Assembly (NCBI GenBank): GCA_009772985.1
Contig: WOUS01000016.1
Location: 1-36,089, forward strand
DNA: 36,089 bases
Source of the DNA: Anaerolineaceae bacterium
Lineage (GTDB): Bacteria; Chloroflexota; Anaerolineae; Anaerolineales; Villigracilaceae
Direction: 5' to 3'
This document shows, in pieces, positions 8,606 through 16,020 of the stretch (positions are counted from its first letter, which is position 1; each line of letters opens with the position of its first letter). A model generated the notes under the pieces. That model was given only the letters and a program-made list of their open reading frames with translations. It was not told the origin of the DNA and did no database searches. The position numbers and the translations under genes were made by a program.

Positions 8606-9757
8606 TCATACCGGGTAGGGGGGTTTCCGGATGTAAAATTCCAGCAGCAGGACCGCGCCGAAGAAGTTCCCGCCAGAATCAACCAGCCGCCACTCGGAGC
8701 GGTGATGGCGGCCCGTGCGCGGGGCGCGCAGGCTGACGGAGAGGTTCACGTCCGCGCCGGGCGCGACGGGCATGTGCGCAGACACATTCTCCAGGGGAAA
8801 CTCGCGCGGGGGCCCCCTCCGCACGGGAATGTTGGAAGTGTTGGCCAGGCGGAAGCCCGCCTCCCAGGCCAGCGTGCCGGAGTTGCGCAGGCTCCAGGTG
8901 ACGGTGAACGTCTGGCCGGGCCGGAGAACCAGCAAATCCTCCACCGCGTTGGCGTCAAGCAACTGCGCATCGGCAACCGGCTTCGGCGGGGCCGCGACCG
9001 GTTTCGGCGCGGCCGGGATGCCGGGCAGGTTCCAGCCGCGCACCGTGAACGGTCCGGCCAGCGCGTAGTTCCCGGCGGCGGCGAGGGTTTTCAGTTCGCG
9101 CACGCGGAAAGTGGAAATGCGCAGGGCGTTGGCGCTGGACGGGTCGCCGTTGTTTTCGGCGCGTTGGGCGATTTCATACAGCCAGGCCTCGCGCTCCTCC
9201 AGATAGACGGCGATCCAGCGATCCTCCTCGATGCCGTTCTGACCGACGACGCTGCCGCCCAGCCGCGCGGCGAGACGGTTCAGCACCTGCAACCACCCGC
9301 CCTGGATGCGCGTATCATACGCGACGGCCAGTCCGAGCGGCGAGGCGAGATGGCATTGTTGGACTTTCGAGATGGCGGGCTGATAGTAGAACCGGTCGAA
9401 GACCGCATCCTGGGCATCGGTCATTTCCTGCTCCGCCGCAGCCTGGATGAGCAGCGCTTTGAAATCGTTATCGTTCCGCAGCGCTTCGTCCTTCGTTTTG
9501 ACGCGCCCGTCGAAACCCTGCCGCAAGGTCCGGCTGGCCGCGCTCTGGCTGCGGGCGTAGAATTCGTCCAGCACCAGGCTCAGGGACCCGGAGGCCAGTG
9601 TGGCCTGGTGCCGGCCGTAACTGACGATGCCGGAATCGTAGTTCTGGTACATGGCCGGGTTGCCTTCCGGCCGGCCAGACTCGAAGATACTGGTGATGGC
9701 CCAGATGGCCGGACGCCATTTGTCAGGCTCGAACGGACCGGTGTATGGATTGGGCAT
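8606..9757 (-). CDS. GH46/chitosanase-like protein with C-terminal NBR1-type Ig domain
   Basis: Two parts are visible. Residues 15-220 resemble the GH46/lysozyme-like fold: ITSIFES with E26, NYDSGIVSYG with D41 (the expected acid/base pair), and GLAVAYDTRIQGG later. Residues 275-383 resemble the NBR1 Ig-like domain (PGQTFTVTWSLRNSGTLAWE, then VAPGADVNLSVSLRAP), a module common in Chloroflexota proteins. A proline/alanine linker (about 248-262) joins them. No signal peptide is seen, which is odd for a wall- or polymer-degrading enzyme. Start: ATG 9757 with GGAAGG 5 nt upstream; a further in-frame ATG at 9790 lacks a ribosome site. Chitosanase activity is inference. It could instead be a catalytically different lysozyme-fold protein. 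Confidence 0.6.
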   Translation of the reverse strand: MPNPYTGPFEPDKWRPAIWAITSIFESGRPEGNPAMYQNYDSGIVSYGRHQATLASGSLSLVLDEFYARSQSAASRTLRQGFDGRVKTKDEALRNDNDFKALLIQAAAEQEMTDAQDAVFDRFYYQPAISKVQQCHLASPLGLAVAYDTRIQGGWLQVLNRLAARLGGSVVGQNGIEEDRWIAVYLEEREAWLYEIAQRAENNGDPSSANALRISTFRVRELKTLAAAGNYALAGPFTVRGWNLPGIPAAPKPVAAPPKPVADAQLLDANAVEDLLVLRPGQTFTVTWSLRNSGTLAWEAGFRLANTSNIPVRRGPPREFPLENVSAHMPVAPGADVNLSVSLRAPRTGRHHRSEWRLVDSGGNFFGAVLLLEFYIRKPPYPV

Positions 9758-9791
9758 AGATACCTTCCTTCCTGTTGGGCCCTTTCGCATC

Positions 9792-9816
9792 GTGTGCTGT
9801 AAAAACTATAGCACAC
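9792..9816. promoter_or_regulatory. Operator-like inverted repeat over the -10 region
   Basis: GTGTGCT (9792-9798) and AGCACAC (9810-9816) form a 7-bp dyad with an 11-bp spacer. It covers the -10 and start region of the minus-strand promoter for the GH46-like gene, where a repressor could act. It may also form an RNA hairpin. Confidence 0.35.
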
Positions 9817-9833
9817 TCAACGGCGCGATTCAA
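9805..9833 (-). promoter_or_regulatory. Promoter of the GH46-like gene operon
   Basis: On the minus strand, TTGAAT (9828-9833) and TATAGT (9805-9810) are separated by exactly 17 bp. The ATG is 47 bp downstream. Confidence 0.6.
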
Positions 9834-9835
9834 GC

Positions 9836-9867
9836 AGGAACCCGTTCCTTTTCGGGAACGGGCTCCT
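9836..9867 (-). terminator. Hairpin at the 3' end of ileS
   Basis: AGGAACCCGTTCC (9836-9848) pairs with GGAACGGGCTCCT (9855-9867) with one wobble. It lies 7 bp after the ileS stop. There is no clear U-run, so it may stabilise the end or act weakly as a terminator. Confidence 0.5.
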
Positions 9868-9874
9868 CGGTTTC

Positions 9875-12800
9875 TCAGGCTTTGACCAGCCCGACGGTGA
9901 CTTTTTCTCCGTCGAACTCGTCTTCCGCTTTGACCGCGCCGGGAGGCGGCGCGGCAAATTTAAATTCCACCGTCAGCGTCTCGGCAGTGACGTATTCCCG
10001 GTTGGCTTCGATGGCTGCTTTCAGCCCGGGCGTCGCCGTCACGTAGAGTTTGATGCGGTCGGCCACATCCAGCCCGGCAGTTTTGCGCAGGTCCTGCACC
10101 CGGCGGACAAACTCGCGCGCCAGCCCTTCGCGGACGAGGTCCGGCGTCAACTCGGTGACCAGGGCGGCCAGGTACGCGCCGTCGGCCGCCACGGCAAAAC
10201 CAGATTTGGCATCCGCGCGTACTTCCACTTCCTCGGGCAGGATGTCGAACGTTTCGCCATTGGCTGTGACCTTGAGCGGCTGGCCGGAGAGCAATACCGG
10301 AGCAGACGCGGCCGCGTCCAGCGCCAGGATGGCCTTCTGGAGGGCCGGGAATTTGCTGCCATATTTCTGGCCTAATTGCTTCGGGAGCGGCTTCAGCGTA
10401 AACGTGGCCGCGTCACCGGACGCATCCAGCAGGCGGACTTTCTTGACGTTCAACTCATCGGTGATGAGGTCGGCGTAGGTTTCGACCGCGTGGCGTTCCT
10501 CGGCGCGGCCCAACGCAAACGCGGCCTCGGCCAGCGGCTGGCGGACTTTGCGGTTCGCCTTCTGGCGGGCGGAATGTCCCAGCGAGACGAGGCGCATGAC
10601 CAGCGTCATCTCGCGGTTGAGGGTCTCGTCAATCAGGGCCTCGTCCACTTGCGGCCATTTCGCCAGGTGGACGGATTCGGGGGCGCGCCCGTCCGCTGCC
10701 CGCACCAGGTTTTGGTACATCTCGTCGGCCAGGAAGGGCATGGTCGGAGCCAGCAGTTTGGAGAGGGTCACGAGCGCGGTGTACAGCGTCGAGTAGGCGG
10801 CCTGTTTGTCGGAGTCCGATTCGGACTTCCAGAAACGCCTCCGGGAGCGGCGCAGGTACCAGGTCGAGAGCGCCTCGACGAAGGCTTCGACGGGGCGCGT
10901 CGCTCCGGGAACATCGTAGGTCTCGTAGGCTTTCGTCACATCACGGACCAGGGTGTTCAGCGAGGAGAGCAGCCAGCGGTCAAGGCTGTTGTAGGACAAA
11001 TTGCCAATTTGTCCTACAGGCTGCCACTGATCGAGGTTGGCGTACGTCACGAAAAACGAATACACGTTCCACAGTGTGAGCGTGAAGTTGCGCACCACTT
11101 CGCCAACCAGATCACCAGAGAAGCGGCGTTCATTGCCGGGCGGTGTGGCCGTATAAAGATACCAGCGCAAGGCATCCGCACCGTGAGCCCGAAGCACATC
11201 CCACGGTTCGACGATGTTGCCCAGCGATTTGGACATTTTCCGTCCTTCGCTATCCTGGATATGGCCCAGGCAGATAACGTTCCGATAGGCTGTTTTGTCA
11301 AACAACAAGGTACTGATGGCGTGCAGCGAGTAGAACCAGCCGCGCGTTTGGTCCACGGCTTCGCAGATGAAATCGGCGGGGAACTGTTCTTTGAATTTAT
11401 CTTCATTCTCGAACGGATAGTGCCACTGCGCCACCGGCATCGAGCCTGAATCGAACCAGCAGTCAATCAGGTCAGGGACGCGCGCCATCTTGCCGCCGCA
11501 TTTTTCGCAGGCCCAGGTGACATTGTCCACGTGTGGGCGGTGCAGTTCGAGATCCGAGAGGTCGCGGCCGGCCTTTTCGGAGAGTTCGCCTCGCGAACCG
11601 ACCGCGTCCTGATGTTTGCAATCGGCGCACTCCCAGACCGGCAGCGGCGTGCCCCAGTAACGCTCGCGGCCCAGCGCCCAATCCACGTTGTTCTCCAGCC
11701 AGTTGCCAAAACGGCCATCCTTGATATGCTCCGGCACCCAATTGATGGTCTGGTTGAGAGCCACCAGCCGGTCCTTGAACTGGCTGGTGCGGATATACCA
11801 CGTGCCGCGCGCGTAATACAACAACGGCGTATGGCAGCGCCAGCAGAAGGGATAGGTGTGCGTATACAATTCAGATTTGAGCAGCAGCCCGCGCGCCTGC
11901 AGGTCCTGGATGATGAGCGGGTCGGCATCCTTGACCCACATGCCGCGCCAGGGCGTGATCTCGGGCAGGAACGCGCCGTCCGGCGCGACGGTCATCAGCA
12001 CCGGCAGGTCGAACTCCATCGCCGCGGCCATATCCTCCGCGCCGAAGGCCGGCGCCATGTGGACAAGACCGGTGCCGTCTTCGGTGGTTACAAAATCGCC
12101 CAGCACCACGTAATGCGCCGGTTTATCGGGCGGCATGAAGGTGAACAGCGGCTGGTAGCGTTTGCCCTTGAGTTTCTTCCCTTTGAACGAATCCACCACC
12201 TTCAATTCCTCGCCGGGAAATACTTTTTCGAGCAGGAGTTTGGCAAGGATGAGCCGTTCCGTGCCTCCACCTGCACCCGTAGGGGTGTCCGGCAGGGCGC
12301 GTTCCACCGTCACATACTCGACTTCGGAATGGGCGGCGACTGCGACATTGCCGGGCAGCGTCCAGGGCGTGGTCGTCCAGACCAGGAGCGAAGTCCCGGG
12401 CTTGTCCACCAGCGGCATGCGGACGAAGACCGAGGGGTCGGTGGCGTCTTCGTAGCCGAGCGCCACCTCGTGGTCCGAGAGCGGCGTACCGCAGCGCGGG
12501 CAGTAAGGCACGACTTTGTAGCCCTGGTAGAGCAGGCCCTTGTCCCAGAAGTTTTTCAAAATCCACCAGACCGACTCGATGTAGTCATTGGTATAGGTAA
12601 CGTAGGCATCTCCCAGGTCCACCCAGAAGGCGATGCGGTCGGTCAGTTTTTCCCACTCCTGGATGTAGGCGAAGACAGATTTGCGGCACAGTTCGTTGAA
12701 CCGGTCAATGCCATACTCCTCGATCTGGCTTTTGCTGGTGAAACCCAACTGCTTCTCGACCTCGATCTCGACCGGCAGGCCGTGTGTATCCCATCCGCCG

Positions 12801-13045
12801 CGCCGCGAGACGTGGAATCCGCGCATGATCTTGTAGCGCGGGAACATATCCTTGAAGACGCGCGCCAGCACGTGGTGGACGCCGGGCTTGCCATTGGCGG
12901 TTGGCGGTCCCTCGAAGAAGATGTATTCCGGCCCGCCCTTGCGCTCCGAGATGGTCTTCTCGAAGATCTTCTGCGACTTCCAGAACTTCAACACGCCCTC
13001 TTCCAGGGCGGTGACATCTAATTTTGGACTGACTGGTTTGAACAT
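9875..13045 (-). CDS. ileS: Isoleucyl-tRNA synthetase (type 2)
   Basis: Class I aminoacyl-tRNA synthetase charging tRNA-Ile. The HIGH-equivalent is in PTANGKPGVHHVL (about 48-60), the KMSKS loop is at 603-607, and CWFDSGSMPVAQWHYPFEN precedes it. The editing domain lies between. Length (1056 aa) and the style fit the eukaryote-like type-2 branch. The start ATG 13045 has GGAGG 5 nt upstream. Expression is probably controlled by the T-box leader at 13183-13490. Oddity: residues about 676-685 (PVGQIGNLSY) are encoded by a perfect 29-bp palindrome at 10990-11018 in the linker after the catalytic core. A second linker patch, LPDTPTGAGGG (around 12275-12310), also looks inserted relative to my memory of the family. 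Confidence 0.97.
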   Translation of the reverse strand: MFKPVSPKLDVTALEEGVLKFWKSQKIFEKTISERKGGPEYIFFEGPPTANGKPGVHHVLARVFKDMFPRYKIMRGFHVSRRGGWDTHGLPVEIEVEKQLGFTSKSQIEEYGIDRFNELCRKSVFAYIQEWEKLTDRIAFWVDLGDAYVTYTNDYIESVWWILKNFWDKGLLYQGYKVVPYCPRCGTPLSDHEVALGYEDATDPSVFVRMPLVDKPGTSLLVWTTTPWTLPGNVAVAAHSEVEYVTVERALPDTPTGAGGGTERLILAKLLLEKVFPGEELKVVDSFKGKKLKGKRYQPLFTFMPPDKPAHYVVLGDFVTTEDGTGLVHMAPAFGAEDMAAAMEFDLPVLMTVAPDGAFLPEITPWRGMWVKDADPLIIQDLQARGLLLKSELYTHTYPFCWRCHTPLLYYARGTWYIRTSQFKDRLVALNQTINWVPEHIKDGRFGNWLENNVDWALGRERYWGTPLPVWECADCKHQDAVGSRGELSEKAGRDLSDLELHRPHVDNVTWACEKCGGKMARVPDLIDCWFDSGSMPVAQWHYPFENEDKFKEQFPADFICEAVDQTRGWFYSLHAISTLLFDKTAYRNVICLGHIQDSEGRKMSKSLGNIVEPWDVLRAHGADALRWYLYTATPPGNERRFSGDLVGEVVRNFTLTLWNVYSFFVTYANLDQWQPVGQIGNLSYNSLDRWLLSSLNTLVRDVTKAYETYDVPGATRPVEAFVEALSTWYLRRSRRRFWKSESDSDKQAAYSTLYTALVTLSKLLAPTMPFLADEMYQNLVRAADGRAPESVHLAKWPQVDEALIDETLNREMTLVMRLVSLGHSARQKANRKVRQPLAEAAFALGRAEERHAVETYADLITDELNVKKVRLLDASGDAATFTLKPLPKQLGQKYGSKFPALQKAILALDAAASAPVLLSGQPLKVTANGETFDILPEEVEVRADAKSGFAVAADGAYLAALVTELTPDLVREGLAREFVRRVQDLRKTAGLDVADRIKLYVTATPGLKAAIEANREYVTAETLTVEFKFAAPPPGAVKAEDEFDGEKVTVGLVKA
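10990..11018. repeat. Palindromic element in frame inside ileS
   Basis: A perfect 14-bp inverted repeat around a single central base (arm TGTAGGACAAATTG). On the ileS strand it is read as VGQIGNLSY. It is nearly identical to the element inside the alpha-galactosidase gene at 13910-13936. Confidence 0.85.
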
Positions 13046-13055
13046 TCATGCCTCC

Positions 13056-13176
13056 GGGGTAAGGTAATCAGGTAAAAAGGGATCAGGTAATCAGGAATTG
13101 GATAATCAGTCGCCAGGAGCCGTACTCCCAATTGCTGTGTTCCTGATTACTTTGTTCCTAATCCCTTATTACCTTC
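13056..13176. repeat. Long imperfect inverted repeat of AATCAGG words
   Basis: Between the T-box terminator and ileS, the left half (GGTAATCAGG, GGGATCAGG, GTAATCAGGAATTGG) is mirrored by the right half (CCAATTG, TTCCTGATTAC, CCTAATCCC, ATTACC). The ileS mRNA could fold this into a long hairpin just before the ribosome site. No function is known. It looks like a decayed short tandem repeat. Confidence 0.6.
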
Positions 13177-13185
13177 TCTTAAGCG

Positions 13186-13215
13186 AAAACTCTCGCCTCA
13201 TCCCAGAGACGAGAG
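13186..13215 (-). terminator. Intrinsic terminator of the ileS T-box
   Basis: A 10-bp stem (13190-13199 with 13206-13215, one G-U pair) is followed on the minus strand by TTTT (13186-13189). Confidence 0.8.
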
Positions 13216-13341
13216 TCCAATGACTCGCGCGGTACCACTCTGCTTCCCTTGCGGGCGCTCACGGGTACAGCCTTGCGGCGATACCCTGCCAGGATAACGG
13301 TCGGCTTCCGGCTTCCCTACTATCAGTGTTTTCCAATCACA

Positions 13342-13369
13342 ATTCACTATTCACTATTCACTATTCACT
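13342..13369. repeat. Four tandem copies of a 7-bp repeat (ATTCACT)
   Basis: ATTCACT is repeated four times without error, within the linker of the ileS T-box leader. Neighbouring bases carry degenerate copies. Confidence 0.9.
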
Positions 13370-13496
13370 GATTTCAGTTCACGGCTCCGGGAGGATTTTC
13401 TGCCCTTTCGGCTGGCCCGGCTCACACCATCTCCGGGTTCGCTGACAGCGGCGGGGGCATACTCGTTCCCATCATCGCCTTTCAAAGATGGGCTGA

Positions 13497-13525
13497 ATTA
13501 TAATAGCAAGACATCCCTCCCGCAA
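13497..13525 (-). promoter_or_regulatory. Promoter of the ileS T-box transcript
   Basis: On the minus strand, TTGCGG (13520-13525) and TATAAT (13497-13502) are 17 bp apart, placing the RNA start at about 13490, where T-box structure begins. Confidence 0.65.
13499..13504 (+). promoter_or_regulatory. Candidate -10 box of the alpha-galactosidase gene
   Basis: The plus strand also reads TATAAT here because ATTATAAT is a palindrome, 30 bp before the ATG. No good -35 is visible, so the assignment is weak. It overlaps the ileS -10. Confidence 0.4.
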
Positions 13526-13534
13526 GGACAAATC

Positions 13535-15151
13535 ATGGACATCACCCTCGCCAACCAGACCATTTCCATCAACGCCACCGACTGCCGCCCCGTCGAAGGC
13601 GGATTCATTGCTTCCGCTTCGCTCCTGACCGTGAACCTGCCCACCGCACCCGCGCGGTATCTCTACTCCGGCTGGCAGTCGTGGTCGCTGACCGCCTGGG
13701 TGGAGACGGGCCGCCCGGTCCGCCCGATGCGGCCGGAAATCCTGCACCCGATGCAGGCCGACCCGGTCTACGCCCGCGAGACCCGTCCGCACGGATCGTG
13801 GTACGCGGCCGTCGAACTCCCGGACGGGCAAATCCTCTTCCTCGGCGCGCTTGGCCTTGAGAGCCACATCGTGCTCGACGGGCAGACTCTCACCGGGGGG
13901 TACGAAAATGTTGGGCAAATTAGCAATTTGCCCTACCAGTGGTTCATTGCCGCCGGGAACGAAGACGAAATCTTCGCCCGCTACGCCAAACTGCTTGGCG
14001 AACGGCTTGGGAAAGGCCGAGCCAGGGATTCACACAAAGTCTGGTGTTCCTGGTACAGCCTGTACACCGAAATCCACGAAGGCCAATTGCTCAAGATCCT
14101 GAACGACCTCGGCGACCTGCCCTTCGACGTTTTCCAAATTGATGACGGCTGGCAGCGCGGCATCGGCGATTGGGAGCCGAATGCCAAATTCCCCTCCGGC
14201 ATGGACGGGATGGCCGCCCGCATCCGGGCCACCGGGCGCAAAGCCGGGCTGTGGCTGGCCCCGCTACTGATCGTCCCTTCCTCCAGCATTTTCCGTGACC
14301 ACCGCGACTGGCTCCTGCGCGACGAGAACGGCGGCCTCGTCTCTGCCGGGTTCAACTGGGGCGAGCAACTTTACGCCCTCGACACGACACATCCCGCCGC
14401 GCTGGACTGGCTGGCCGCGCTGATGAAAAAGGTCCGCCTCTGGGGCTACGATTACGCCAAGCTGGACTTCCTCTACGCCGGGGCATTGCCCGGCAAACGC
14501 CACGTGGACATGCCGCGCGAAGCCGCCTACCGCCACGGGCTGACGGTCATCCGCGAGGCCCTGGGCGACGCCTACTTCCTGACCTGCGGCGCTCCCATCC
14601 TGCCGTCCATCGGCCTGTGCGACGCGCTGCGCGTCGGCCCGGACGTGGCCGGGCACTGGGCCTCCCGCCGGGATGACGATCTGTTGGAAAATTTCGCCGC
14701 CCCCGGCGGGCGCAACGCCCTGCGGACGACGCTCAACCGCCTGTGGCTGTCCCCGCTCCTGCACACCGACCCGGACGTGATCTACTTCCGCTCGCGTCAG
14801 AACAGCCTGACGCCGGAGCAGTTGGCGCTCCTGCAAGACCTGGCCGAAGTCTGCCGCTTCAAAGCCACCTCCGACATCCCGGCCTGGCTGACCGGGCCCG
14901 AGCGGGAAAAACTGCGCGGTTTTTTGGCGCGCAGGCCCACGGTCCAGAAAACGGGGCGGGCCGCGTACCGGATCGGCGACCGCGACGTGGACTTCGGTGC
15001 GCACACCGCCATGCCGCCCCTGCCCGGCGCGTTCACCAATCTGCTGGGCGCGGTCATCGGCGGATTGGCAAAGGCGCGCCCGCTGATAAAAGCATTCGAC
15101 GGGCTGCTGAAAGCCAGCCTCAGAATCATCCTGAGGCGAAACCCCGTCTAG
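13535..15151 (+). CDS. Alpha-galactosidase, GH36/melibiase-like
   Basis: Predicted retaining glycosidase acting on terminal alpha-galactosides (raffinose or melibiose type). The family signatures are VFQIDDGWQ, KLDFLYAG with the nucleophile D311, and RVGPD with acid/base D370. The N-terminal beta-rich domain has YSGWQSWS. No signal peptide is seen, so it is probably cytosolic. At 538 aa it is shorter than the classical GH36 enzymes of about 700 aa. Start ATG 13535 has AAGGA upstream. Residues about 126-134 (VGQISNLPY) are encoded by a 27-bp palindrome. It is divergent from ileS and convergent with the VanY-like gene (5-bp gap). Substrate specificity is inferred from family only. Confidence 0.87.
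   Translation: MDITLANQTISINATDCRPVEGGFIASASLLTVNLPTAPARYLYSGWQSWSLTAWVETGRPVRPMRPEILHPMQADPVYARETRPHGSWYAAVELPDGQILFLGALGLESHIVLDGQTLTGGYENVGQISNLPYQWFIAAGNEDEIFARYAKLLGERLGKGRARDSHKVWCSWYSLYTEIHEGQLLKILNDLGDLPFDVFQIDDGWQRGIGDWEPNAKFPSGMDGMAARIRATGRKAGLWLAPLLIVPSSSIFRDHRDWLLRDENGGLVSAGFNWGEQLYALDTTHPAALDWLAALMKKVRLWGYDYAKLDFLYAGALPGKRHVDMPREAAYRHGLTVIREALGDAYFLTCGAPILPSIGLCDALRVGPDVAGHWASRRDDDLLENFAAPGGRNALRTTLNRLWLSPLLHTDPDVIYFRSRQNSLTPEQLALLQDLAEVCRFKATSDIPAWLTGPEREKLRGFLARRPTVQKTGRAAYRIGDRDVDFGAHTAMPPLPGAFTNLLGAVIGGLAKARPLIKAFDGLLKASLRIILRRNPV
13910..13936. repeat. Palindromic element in frame inside the alpha-galactosidase gene
   Basis: GGGCAAATT (13913-13921) and AATTTGCCC (13925-13933) form a 9-bp stem, with partial pairing beyond it. 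The frame reads VGQISNLPY, the same reading phase as the ileS copy. Confidence 0.82.
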
Positions 15152-15156
15152 AGCGG

Positions 15157-16020
15157 CTACCTTCCGCCCATGTCGGGGATGCAGGGCAGGCCGGTCATCG
15201 TCAGGTAGAGATATTCCGCCAGGAAATAACCGCTGGCGCGCAGGTACGCCGCCAGGTCCACGCCGACATAGCGGTAGTGCCAGGGTTCGTAGGTGAGGCC
15301 GGTCCATGCTTCGGCTCCGGGCGGGCTGGTCAGGGTGAAGCCGTACTCGTGGGCGTGAACGGCCAGCCACCGCCCTTCGCTCGTCTCGGCAAACAGCGGG
15401 GAGAAACGGGCGGACGGGTCGCCGGTCAGGGCGGGAAGTTCGGGCGAACCGAAGTCCACCGCCGTGCCCAACTGGTGCTCGCTGTGACCGGGCACGGCGC
15501 TGATCTGGCTGACATAGGCCGGGTCCTGCTCCTGCCATTTCTGGTAGACAACGATCTGGTCGTAATAACCGCGATAAGCCGAAAGTACGGTCGGCGCGGG
15601 ACCGTCAGCCTGCATCGCCCGCACGAGCCTTCCCAGCGCCTCGGCGGCTGCGCGGCGCAACAGCAGGTCGGGCGGAGTCACGTTTCCCGGCACGTAATTG
15701 CCAAGCCCCACCAGGTCGGGCGGGACGTAATCCGGGTCGAGGCCGAAGGATGAATTCACGAGCACATACAAATCATCAGACGGACGCCGCTCGCTGCAAG
15801 CCACCAGCGGCGCGCTGGACGTGGGCCGCGGGAACAGCGTCGGGAGCGGCGTGAGCGTCGGCGCGGGCGTGGGGGTCAGCGTGGCGGTTGCGGTTGGCGC
15901 GAGTGTCGCGGCGGGGAGAGCGGTTCCGGTCGGCGCGGGAGCGGACGGCAAAGCGGCCTGCGTTTGACAGGCCGCCAGGAAAATTGTTGCCAGCAAAACA
16001 GCGCGCCGGCCCCGATTCAT
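15157..16020 (-). CDS. VanY-type D-alanyl-D-alanine carboxypeptidase lipoprotein
   Basis: Predicted zinc carboxypeptidase (M15B) that trims D-Ala from peptidoglycan stems outside the membrane. The lipobox FLAAC places the lipid-anchored cysteine at C18, making it a substrate for LspA. Residues 19-75 are a Pro/Thr/Ala-rich spacer. The catalytic domain has SAYRGYYDQ, GHSEHQLGTAVDF (zinc His and Asp) and EPWHYRYVG (catalytic Glu and zinc His). Length 287 aa. Its ATG overlaps the TGA of tal/pgi (ATGA at 16017-16020), so it is the last gene of the pentose-phosphate operon by position, though its function differs. Confidence 0.9.
   Translation of the reverse strand: MNRGRRAVLLATIFLAACQTQAALPSAPAPTGTALPAATLAPTATATLTPTPAPTLTPLPTLFPRPTSSAPLVACSERRPSDDLYVLVNSSFGLDPDYVPPDLVGLGNYVPGNVTPPDLLLRRAAAEALGRLVRAMQADGPAPTVLSAYRGYYDQIVVYQKWQEQDPAYVSQISAVPGHSEHQLGTAVDFGSPELPALTGDPSARFSPLFAETSEGRWLAVHAHEYGFTLTSPPGAEAWTGLTYEPWHYRYVGVDLAAYLRASGYFLAEYLYLTMTGLPCIPDMGGR

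Larger units (their letters stand above)
13183..13490 (-). promoter_or_regulatory. T-box riboswitch leader of ileS (tRNA-Ile sensing)
   Basis: Reading the minus strand, the leader has a stem I with AGCGAA and GGTGTGAGCC conserved elements, then GGAGCCG, the T-box sequence AGAGTGGTACCGCG (13228-13241), and a terminator (13186-13215). The terminator competes with the antiterminator. Uncharged tRNA-Ile should bind through the specifier and the T-box bulge and let transcription continue into ileS. A candidate AUC specifier lies at 13394-13396 within AGAAAATCCTCC, facing GGAGCCG. The linker between stem I and the antiterminator contains a 7-bp tandem repeat (13342-13369). Family identity is strong; the specifier position is my reading of conserved spacing. 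Confidence 0.9.

Noticed and set aside
13342..13369. Replication origin iterons
   Set aside because: The tandem 7-mers lie inside a T-box leader with no rep gene or DnaA boxes.
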